This document shows positions 1 through 5,801 of a DNA stretch of 5,801 bases, in pieces (position 1 is the stretch's first letter; the number at the start of each line of letters is the position of its first letter). The stretch comes from an uncultured Bacteroidota bacterium. GTDB lineage: Bacteria > Bacteroidota > Bacteroidia > Chitinophagales > Chitinophagaceae. The notes beneath the pieces are model-generated. The model was given only the letters and a program-made list of their open reading frames with translations. It did not search any database and was not told the origin of the DNA. The stretch covers positions 1 to 5,801 of the forward strand of contig CAMLEX010000349.1 in NCBI GenBank assembly GCA_946479055.1. Direction: 5' to 3'. The position numbers and the translations under genes are program-made.

Positions 1-462
1 GATGATGTGCAATATTTCCATCAATCCTATTATTTTTTTTAATCCACTTTTCTTAATGAGTCTTTCCATTTTAGCGCCAACAATTTGCCGGGTAGAGCCT
101 GTAATGTTTAAACCACGCCCTGCTTTTGCAAACAGGTTAGTCAGTTTTTGGCTTTCTTTCAATGCATAAAAACCTTCCGAAAATGCATCTTTATTAAAAT
201 AGGCAACAATGGAAGAGGGTGGCTGATCATTATTGTCACAGATCCATTTATGTGGTAATGCTGAACCAACCAAAACTATGTCGCCCGTGTTAAACTGGTT
301 TATTGTATCACCGATAACTTTTTTACCGGAACCTGATTTAATAAAAACAAGTTCTAATTCGGGATGACAGTGAAGGGGTGAAGTGAATCTTTTCTCATTG
401 TTTTTCATTATAGCTATACAGCTATGCAATGCATGGGTTATATGGGTGTGCAATACCTTCAT
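1..462 (-). CDS. AraC-family transcriptional regulator, N-terminal part (3' end outside window)
   Basis: The minus strand is open for 154 codons from an ATG at 462-460 to the window edge. The translation resembles the N-terminal cupin-like sensor domain of Bacteroidota AraC-type regulators. Residues 30-44 read LHCHPELELVFIKSG, giving the usual H-x-H-x-E cluster, and residues 60-73 read GDIVLVGSALPHKW, the typical second cupin motif ending in LPH. Such domains sense a small molecule and control a C-terminal pair of helix-turn-helix motifs that bind DNA; that half would lie left of position 1 and is not seen. An in-frame TAA lies upstream with no earlier ATG. A second ATG at residue 19 (408-406) is possible, but the longer start gives the roughly 30 residues that normally precede the histidines. 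The gene is transcribed away from susC across a 438-bp gap, so it may control the transporter operon; this is inferred from position. The family call is fairly sure and the ligand is unknown. Confidence 0.85.
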   Translation of the reverse strand, partial: MKVLHTHITHALHSCIAIMKNNEKRFTSPLHCHPELELVFIKSGSGKKVIGDTINQFNTGDIVLVGSALPHKWICDNNDQPPSSIVAYFNKDAFSEGFYALKESQKLTNLFAKAGRGLNITGSTRQIVGAKMERLIKKSGLKKIIGLMEILHII

Positions 463-527
463 AAGCCGTTTTTGTTTTCTTAGTAAAATAAGTGTCTTTA
501 CTTAGAAATATGTAACTATTCCTTAGT

Positions 528-677
528 TAAAATTTTACCTGATTTAGACAAAATAGAGGAGATCGTGGTAGGAAAGCCTTTTGATTTCCTGGTACAAAGC
601 AAGCGGGATGCAGAACAGTAAACTATTTCAGCAAGATGGGCGGTACTGAATCTGTCAGAAACTATTATAAAATTTTA
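528..677. repeat. Two identical 10-bp AT palindromes flanking a GC-richer block
   Basis: The perfect palindrome TAAAATTTTA occurs at 528-537 and again at 668-677, with start points 140 bp apart. The two copies sit near the edges of the block (about 538-660) whose composition differs from the AT-rich flanks. They could be regulator-binding sites, traces of an insertion, or chance in AT-rich DNA. What is seen is the exact repeat; any role is speculation. Confidence 0.35.
541..621 (+). pseudogene. Possible remnant of a gene's 3' end
   Basis: The frame starting at 541 gives 26 residues ending at a TAA at 619-621. It has a protein-like composition of alternating hydrophobic and charged residues, including the stretch VVGKPFDFLV followed by a charged tail. 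No ATG precedes it in frame before a stop at 484-486, and the sequence upstream is AT-rich and does not look coding, so it cannot be an intact gene. It may be the decayed C-terminus of a gene lost by rearrangement. The protein family was not recognised. The opposite strand is also open across much of this block, so chance is a real alternative. Confidence 0.2.
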
Positions 678-728
678 TTGATTTATGCTAGTTATTTATG
701 AATTAACCATAAACATAAAATTAACTTA

Positions 729-764
729 TTGTTACAAAAACGAAACAAGCTGCACTTATCCTTG
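729..764 (+). promoter_or_regulatory. Weak candidate promoter for susC
   Basis: Bacteroidota primary promoters follow a TTG element at about -33 and TAnnTTTG at about -7. A TTG at 729-731 and TATCCTTG at 757-764, which differs from the -7 consensus at one defined base, form a partial match. The 25-bp gap between them is longer than usual. If used, transcription would start at about 770 and give a leader of roughly 130 nt that opens with the 779-819 hairpin. No better match was found on this strand of the gap. Confidence 0.2.
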
Positions 765-778
765 GGGAGAAGTAATGG

Positions 779-819
779 GCCGGAAAAATCTTGCAAAAGA
801 TGCAACAATTTTTTCCGGC
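779..819 (+). promoter_or_regulatory. Strong two-tier hairpin in the susC upstream region
   Basis: GCCGGAAAAA at 779-788 is exactly complementary to TTTTTCCGGC at 810-819, forming a 10-bp lower stem. Inside it, TTGCA at 791-795 pairs with TGCAA at 801-805 around a 5-nt loop, with a small asymmetric internal loop between the two stems. It ends 81 bp before the susC ATG. On the plus strand no U-run follows the closing arm, so it does not look like a simple intrinsic terminator. It could be a structured 5' leader affecting mRNA stability or translation, an attenuator, or a protein-binding inverted repeat. The pairing is seen directly; the role is inferred. Confidence 0.5.
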
Positions 820-900
820 AATTTGATAAAGGCTATTCATAGTTTCTGCTTATTTACTTCTCTGCACCATTGATTTTTTCACCATAAAACCATTTGCATA

Positions 901-3900
901 ATGAGACAACTTCGCTTGTTGACTGCTTTGCTGTTATTCAGTTCAGCGGTATTAGCACAAACCCGGCAAATAACCGGTACTGTCAAAGATTCAAAATCAG
1001 CTACGGCTCTTCCTTCTGTGACCATTAAAGTAAAAGGAAAGAACATTCAGACAACTTCCAATTCCGATGGAGGTTTTTCTTTTGGTGTTCCAACAGGAAA
1101 AATCCAGTTGGAAATTTCTTCCGTTGGATATGGATTCAAAACGGTAACGGTTGAAAGAGATGAAAGCAATCTCCAATTTTCATTAGACCAGGGTGAACAG
1201 GAATTGAGTGAAGTAGTGGTAACAGCTCTAGGCATTACCAAACAAGCACGGAAAGTCGGTTACGCTGTAACAACTGTTAATGGCGATATGTTGAACCAAG
1301 CCAGGGAAACCAATGTGGCTAATTCATTAAGTGGCCGCGTAGCGGGGTTGAAAGTGTCTGGTACAAACGGTGGCCCTGGTGGTACCGTAAAACTTCTGTT
1401 GAGAGGTTTGCCGAGTATGAATGGCGCCGGATCCCCTTTATTTGTTATCAATGGTATTCCCATGGATAATACACAAAGGGGTAGCTCTGGTGAGTGGGGT
1501 GGCGCTGATAATGGGGATGGTATCGGTAATCTGAACCCTGATGATATTGAAAGTATGACGGTATTGAAAGGACAGTCAGCCTCCGCACTCTATGGTTCAA
1601 GAGCATCTAATGGAGTAATTCTGATTACAACTAAATCAGGTAAAAAAGGTGATTTCTCAGTTGAATATAATGTGAATGCAATGTTGGAGAAAGCTGTTGA
1701 CAATACTGACTTTCAATATGAATATGGCCAGGGAGTTGGTGGTATTAAACCCGCTACTGTTTCTGATGCACAGCTATCAGGAAGGATGAGCTGGGGGGCA
1801 AAACTAGATGGCAGTCAGGTTATCCAGTTTGATGGAAAGACGTATACTTATTCAGCTCAGAAAGACAATCTCGAAAATTTTTACAGGACAGGGCCTTCTA
1901 TTACTAATACGGTAGCTCTTTCCAAAGGAGGAGAAAATGGTTCTTTCCGTTTGTCAGTGTCTCACTTAGATAATAAATCAATTATCAGAAACAGTGGTTT
2001 AAAAAGGAATACAATCAACCTGAACATTGATCAAAACATTTCGAATAAATTATCTGTAAAATTTGTAGCCAACTATATAGATGAGCAATCAAAGAACCGG
2101 CCTCAGTTGAGCGATGGGCCACTGAATGCAAATAATGGATTGTTCCTGGCTACTAATATTGATCAAAATATCCTGGCCCGTGGTTATGATCCTGCTACCG
2201 GGTACGAAATTCAGTTCAGTGATGATGAATATGTATCCAATCCCTGGTTTGTAGTAAATCAATATGTAAATAATCTGGGCCGCAAACGTTTGATTACTTC
2301 GGGATCGGTAAAGTATAATTTTACAAAATGGTTATACGCACAGGGCAGGGTTGGATATGATTTGGCGCATGACCGCATTTTCTCGGTTACTCCATGGGGA
2401 ACTGCTTATTCCACCAACAAAGCCGGTGGCCTTAATGATTTGGCTTCACATGAAAGGTTTGAGTTGAATGTAGACGGTTTAATTGGGGCTTCTCATAAAA
2501 TAACTGATGATATCAGCTTTGATGCAGCGATTGGAGCCAACCTGCGTAAAAATCAGTATGAAAGAGTTGCGGTAGCCGGGGGGCCTTTTATTCTTCCTTA
2601 TCAATATACACTTAGTAATGTTAAAAATCCCAGAACTAATCCTAATGACAATTATGACTTTTGGAAAACTGAGGTTCACTCCGCATATTACACGCTGGAT
2701 TTAGCGTACAAAAATTTTCTTACTGTAGGTACAACTGGCAGGTATGATGCTTACTCAACCCTTCCGGTTAATAATAATACCATATTTGTTCCTTCTGTAT
2801 CCGCCAGCTTTATTTTCTCAGAGCTGGTAAATATTAAAAATATGAATTTTGGTAAGCTAAGGGCTTCTTATGCAACTACCAGTAATGAACTTACTGAAGC
2901 TTACCAGACTGCTGTTTATTATTCTTTGGGAAGTCCATTTAATGGCGTACCGGTTGGTAATTTCAGTACCTCATTACCAAGCGGGCTCTTAAAACCTTTT
3001 ACCACTACTGAGGTTGAAATTGGCGCTGACCTGAGATTTTTCAATAACCGCCTGAATTTTGATATCGCTTATTTTACCAAGGAAACAAAGAATGAGATAA
3101 TGGGTGCTTCATTCAGTATTGCCACCGGTTATACAAGCGGTTATATTCCACATGGGTCAACTCAAAACAAAGGATTGGAATTGCAAATCAGCGGCACTCC
3201 TGTAAAACAAAAGAACTTTACATGGACGGCTACATTGAACCTTACTTCAGTTAAAAACAAAGTACTTGAAACTGATGAAGCAGGCAATAATGTAAACCAG
3301 GGATCAAACCGCGCAACCTTAGGAAACGCTATTACCGCTTTTATAAAAGGATACGCAGGCCCGCAGATCTTAGCGTTTGACTATAAACGTGATTCCAAAG
3401 GACAAACAGTTGTTGATGGATCAGGTTATCCTATGCGGGGCGATTTGATCAAAATGGGCAGTGTATTGCCAACCCTGTATGGTGGCCTGAACAATGAGTT
3501 AACATATAAGGATTTCAGTTTCGCCTTTCTTATTGATTACAATTATGGAAATAAAATCCTTTCCGCTACCAGCTATTATTCCATTTTTCGTGGTTTAAAT
3601 AAGCTTACCCTTACCGGAAGAGATGGAATAACCACAGGTGTAACCGAAACCGGAAGCACCAATACGGTGAAGGCTGATGCACAAGGGTATTATAGATCAT
3701 TAGCACAGCAGGTTACTGCTACCCATGTATTGGATGGCGATTATATTAAGTTGCGTCAACTATCTCTGGGATATTCAATTCCTGAAAGCATCTTAAGCAA
3801 ATTAAAAATATTCAGATCCGTAAGGGCATCCTTTGTTGCCCGTAACCTGGCGATATTAATGAAGAAAAGCGATAACATAGATCCCGAATCTACCTTCAGC

Positions 3901-3990
3901 TCTAACGTCAAATATTACGGAATTGAAGGTACCAGTTTGCCCTCTACCCGTTCGTATGGCATTAACCTCAATTTTACATTTAAAAAATAG
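901..3990 (+). CDS. susC: SusC/RagA-family TonB-dependent outer-membrane transporter
   Basis: This 1029-residue protein is a complete SusC-type transporter of usual length. It imports an oligomeric nutrient across the outer membrane with energy from TonB-ExbBD. A signal peptide spans residues 1-19, with likely cleavage after VLA before Q20. Next come a carboxypeptidase-regulatory-like domain (about 24-98, starting ITGTVKD), a TonB-box-like segment ELSEVVVTALG (101-111) and a plug domain (about 118-247). The plug ends in the family signature LNPDDIESMTVLKG (211-224) followed by SALYGSRASNGVILITTKSG (228-247). The rest is a beta-barrel with the C-terminal motif GDYIKLRQLSLGYSIP (946-961) and the ending NFTFKK, with the usual terminal aromatic two residues from the end. 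The VVVTALGI form, rather than VVVGYG, is a known variant often found with SusD-like_2 partners. The ATG lies in an A/T-rich context without a Shine-Dalgarno sequence, as is normal in this phylum. The susD gene follows 44 bp downstream. The substrate cannot be told from sequence; the symbol denotes family, not starch specificity. Confidence 0.96.
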   Translation: MRQLRLLTALLLFSSAVLAQTRQITGTVKDSKSATALPSVTIKVKGKNIQTTSNSDGGFSFGVPTGKIQLEISSVGYGFKTVTVERDESNLQFSLDQGEQELSEVVVTALGITKQARKVGYAVTTVNGDMLNQARETNVANSLSGRVAGLKVSGTNGGPGGTVKLLLRGLPSMNGAGSPLFVINGIPMDNTQRGSSGEWGGADNGDGIGNLNPDDIESMTVLKGQSASALYGSRASNGVILITTKSGKKGDFSVEYNVNAMLEKAVDNTDFQYEYGQGVGGIKPATVSDAQLSGRMSWGAKLDGSQVIQFDGKTYTYSAQKDNLENFYRTGPSITNTVALSKGGENGSFRLSVSHLDNKSIIRNSGLKRNTINLNIDQNISNKLSVKFVANYIDEQSKNRPQLSDGPLNANNGLFLATNIDQNILARGYDPATGYEIQFSDDEYVSNPWFVVNQYVNNLGRKRLITSGSVKYNFTKWLYAQGRVGYDLAHDRIFSVTPWGTAYSTNKAGGLNDLASHERFELNVDGLIGASHKITDDISFDAAIGANLRKNQYERVAVAGGPFILPYQYTLSNVKNPRTNPNDNYDFWKTEVHSAYYTLDLAYKNFLTVGTTGRYDAYSTLPVNNNTIFVPSVSASFIFSELVNIKNMNFGKLRASYATTSNELTEAYQTAVYYSLGSPFNGVPVGNFSTSLPSGLLKPFTTTEVEIGADLRFFNNRLNFDIAYFTKETKNEIMGASFSIATGYTSGYIPHGSTQNKGLELQISGTPVKQKNFTWTATLNLTSVKNKVLETDEAGNNVNQGSNRATLGNAITAFIKGYAGPQILAFDYKRDSKGQTVVDGSGYPMRGDLIKMGSVLPTLYGGLNNELTYKDFSFAFLIDYNYGNKILSATSYYSIFRGLNKLTLTGRDGITTGVTETGSTNTVKADAQGYYRSLAQQVTATHVLDGDYIKLRQLSLGYSIPESILSKLKIFRSVRASFVARNLAILMKKSDNIDPESTFSSNVKYYGIEGTSLPSTRSYGINLNFTFKK

Positions 3991-4034
3991 TGAACCTTTT
4001 GATGCGCTATTATTTAAACTATAAAATAAAACAA

Positions 4035-5645
4035 ATGAAAAAAATACTTTTATATACAGGGATAGCGGTTTTTGCTCTTCAAACGGGATGTACTAAAAAG
4101 TTTGAAGAAATAAACACCGACCCTACACAATCATCGCCCGCTAATTTCAATTCGGATTATTTTTTATCCAGTAGCCAGGCTAATTATATCAATGCCGTCA
4201 CCGGCTACAATGGCGCTATTTTATTCCAGAGCGGATGGGTGCAAATATTTGCTTCCACTACATCCGGGGCGGCCAATTATTACAGCAATATGGATAAATA
4301 TGTTCCATCCGGCAATACTAATGACTATGCCGCCCGTGTCTGGAGAGTTAATTACAGGGCAGCCAGCCTGGCAAATGAAATCATAAGAAACCTGTCAGGC
4401 GATGACAGCAAGGCAAATGTTGTTAGTGCCGCAACAGTAATGAAAGTGTTGGCTCTACAAAGCATTACTGATATGTACGGCGATATTCCATACTCACAGG
4501 CTCTGCAGGGTGCTGATGGACTTAGCCTGCCTGTTTATGATAAGCAACAGGACGTTTATACAGCCATGCTGAGCGAACTGGATGCAGCTTTAGCAAAATT
4601 TGACGCATCAAAAGCCAAGCCCGGCGCTGATCTTTTTTATGCCGGCGATGTGGCCAAATGGAAGAAGTTTGGATATTCATTAATGCTGAGATTAGCCATG
4701 CGTTTAACGAAAGTTGATGCGGCCACCGCAAAAACATATGCGGAAAAAGCAGCAGCAGGCGGAACTTTTTCCAGTGTTGCCGATGATGCATATATTAAAG
4801 GAGACGATGCCAATGGTTATCGTAGCGAAAACTCCCGTGCTTTAGTCACAGCAGCGGATTTTTACCAGGTAAGATGGAGCAAAAAATTGATAGATTATCT
4901 TAAAGCAACTAACGACCCCCGTGTTAGCGCTATCGCTGAAGTGTCGCAACCTGGCCTGGCTGCTAATCAAAATTCTGCTCTTGCGGGAGATAATACTTTT
5001 GCTAATCAGATCGGGTTGCCTAATGGATGGGATCTTAATGGCGGTGCAACTGACATATCTCTATCTCCTGGTTATCCCGGAGGTACTGGTTCCGGCGCTG
5101 ATTTTACACCCATCGGTAAATACTCCCGTCCCAGGACGTCGGTATATGGTAATTTAAACAGTGGCCAATTTGTTTTGACCTATGCAGAAACAGAGCTGTT
5201 GCTGGCGGAAGCCGCAGTAAGAGGATGGAGTGTTGGGGGAACGGCAGCGGTTCATTATAAGAATGGAGTATCTGCCGCATTGCAGTCTCTCGGAACAATA
5301 GGTGCCAGTGCTGCGATCAGTGCCGCTACAGCCGATGCTTATGCTGCAGCTAATCCTTTAGATGTTTCTTCCACAACAGCTTCTTTAAAAATGATCAACG
5401 AACAATATTGGGCTACAACCGGCACCATGTTAAACTTTGTTGAAACATGGAATAACTGGAGAAGATCGGGTTACCCTGTATTAACGCCCGTTGTTTATAC
5501 AGGTAATTTTTCTACAGGTGTTATTCCAAGAAGACAGATTTATCCAACAGAAGAGGCCACTTCCAATGGTACTAATTACGCTACCGGTGTCAGCAGTTTA
5601 ACAGGTGGTGATGTTTGGACTGCAAAAGTATGGTGGGATCAATAA
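4035..5645 (+). CDS. susD: SusD/RagB-family surface lipoprotein (SusD-like_2 type)
   Basis: This 536-residue lipoprotein is the substrate-binding partner of the SusC transporter just upstream and would act as the hinged lid over its barrel at the cell surface. The ATG at 4035 is chosen because it puts a short K-K-hydrophobic signal peptide directly before the lipidated C19. The frame could extend to a GTG at 3990, but that would overlap the susC stop and add 15 polar residues before the signal. The mature start, C-TKKFEEINTDP, carries a K-x-acidic-acidic stretch like the Bacteroidota surface-export signal. Family landmarks are DMYGDIPYSQAL (146-157), LTYAETELLLAEAAVRG (381-397), INEQYWA (454-460), ETWNNWRRSGYP (470-481), IPRRQIYPTEEA (497-508) and the VWWDQ C-terminus. 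The lipobox (LQTGC) has an unusual Q at -3. The 44-bp spacer after susC is AT-rich with no visible terminator, so the two genes should share a transcript. The ligand is unknown. Confidence 0.94.
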   Translation: MKKILLYTGIAVFALQTGCTKKFEEINTDPTQSSPANFNSDYFLSSSQANYINAVTGYNGAILFQSGWVQIFASTTSGAANYYSNMDKYVPSGNTNDYAARVWRVNYRAASLANEIIRNLSGDDSKANVVSAATVMKVLALQSITDMYGDIPYSQALQGADGLSLPVYDKQQDVYTAMLSELDAALAKFDASKAKPGADLFYAGDVAKWKKFGYSLMLRLAMRLTKVDAATAKTYAEKAAAGGTFSSVADDAYIKGDDANGYRSENSRALVTAADFYQVRWSKKLIDYLKATNDPRVSAIAEVSQPGLAANQNSALAGDNTFANQIGLPNGWDLNGGATDISLSPGYPGGTGSGADFTPIGKYSRPRTSVYGNLNSGQFVLTYAETELLLAEAAVRGWSVGGTAAVHYKNGVSAALQSLGTIGASAAISAATADAYAAANPLDVSSTTASLKMINEQYWATTGTMLNFVETWNNWRRSGYPVLTPVVYTGNFSTGVIPRRQIYPTEEATSNGTNYATGVSSLTGGDVWTAKVWWDQ

Positions 5646-5708
5646 AGAGTTTAGTAGCAGATACAAAATAGCAGTCAAGCAGTTGTTTTAAAGTTAAGGT
5701 CTCAATGC

Positions 5709-5744
5709 ACAGGGCTATCCTTCACGATAGTCCTGTTTGCTTTT
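5709..5744 (+). terminator. Probable intrinsic terminator after susD
   Basis: ACAGGGCTATC at 5709-5719 pairs with GATAGTCCTGT at 5726-5736 around a 6-nt loop, giving an 11-bp stem with one G-U pair. A T-rich run, TTGCTTTT (5737-5744), follows at once. It begins 63 bp after the susD stop, as expected for the end of a susC-susD transcript. The T-run is interrupted by GC, so strength is uncertain. Confidence 0.6.
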
Positions 5745-5760
5745 AGATTAAAAAGCAAAC
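5735..5760. terminator. Second hairpin overlapping the terminator
   Basis: GTTTGCTTTT at 5735-5744 is exactly complementary to AAAAGCAAAC at 5751-5760, a 10-bp stem with a 6-nt loop. Its first two bases are also the last two of the preceding hairpin, so the two structures cannot both be complete at once. It may act as a back-up terminator or stabilise the mRNA 3' end. The same DNA read on the minus strand forms an equivalent stem, so it could also stop transcription arriving from the right. Confidence 0.4.
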
Positions 5761-5801
5761 CTTAGCAGGTAGTATTATAATTAATGAGTTAAATTGTTAT
5801 A

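Larger units (their letters stand above)
463..900. other. Divergent intergenic region between the AraC-type gene and susC
   Basis: This 438-bp stretch separates two divergent genes and should hold both promoters. No convincing complete gene is present: the longest open frame, 685-873 on the plus strand, encodes 62 residues with no recognisable motif, and a strong hairpin lies inside it. Composition is uneven. Positions 463-537 and 664-760 are very AT-rich, whereas about 538-660 is GC-richer and reads like coding sequence. The repeats, possible gene remnant, promoter candidate and hairpin are entered separately. No tRNA or known riboswitch pattern was recognised. Confidence 0.7.

Noticed and set aside
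413..434. Short repeats AGCTAT and ATGCA near the start of the AraC-type gene
   Set aside because: They lie within the coding sequence of the regulator and are too short and irregular to support a repeat element.
685..873. 62-residue plus-strand open frame upstream of susC
   Set aside because: It has no recognisable motif, its composition follows the AT-rich intergenic DNA, and a strong hairpin lies inside it. It may be part of the susC leader rather than a gene.
891..896. CATTTG just before the susC ATG as a -7 promoter element
   Set aside because: The TA part of the consensus is missing, and its place a few bases from the start codon would leave almost no leader.
3990..4034. GTG start at 3990 for the SusD protein
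   Set aside because: It would overlap the last base of the susC stop and put 15 extra residues before a normal signal peptide. The ATG at 4035 gives a standard lipoprotein start with Cys at residue 19.
4522..4791. 89-residue minus-strand open frame inside susD
   Set aside because: It lies wholly inside the well-supported susD gene, shows no family motif and is best explained as an antisense shadow.

Overview
The window looks like a piece of a Bacteroidota chromosome, plausibly of the Chitinophaga/Sphingobacterium type. That placement rests on a SusC/SusD outer-membrane pair with classic signatures, A-rich start-codon contexts without a Shine-Dalgarno sequence, and moderately AT-rich DNA. The genus is an inference and cannot be fixed from this sequence alone.

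Layout: (1) Positions 1-462, minus strand, hold the N-terminal 154 codons of an AraC-family transcriptional regulator. Its cupin-like sensor domain is present and its helix-turn-helix lies beyond the left edge. (2) Positions 463-900 are a 438-bp divergent intergenic region. It holds no convincing gene, but contains a GC-richer block with a possible decayed gene tail, a repeated 10-bp AT palindrome flanking that block, a weak promoter candidate and a strong two-tier hairpin about 80 bp before the next gene. (3) Positions 901-3990 encode a complete 1029-residue SusC/RagA-type TonB-dependent transporter. (4) Positions 4035-5645 encode a complete 536-residue SusD/RagB-type surface lipoprotein of the SusD-like_2 kind. 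(5) Positions 5709-5760 hold two overlapping hairpins that probably end transcription.

SusC and SusD should form a bed-bin nutrient importer. SusD captures an oligomeric ligand at the cell surface and closes as a lid over the SusC barrel, which takes the ligand into the periplasm using TonB energy. The divergent AraC-type gene is a natural candidate regulator, though this is inferred from position only. The likely terminator straight after susD suggests the transcript carries only these two genes. No glycosidase, peptidase or other enzyme that would reveal the substrate lies in the window.

Overall this is a recognisable, mostly ordinary nutrient-uptake locus. I found no evidence of an undescribed system. 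The most noteworthy unexplained structure is the non-coding region between the regulator and susC.
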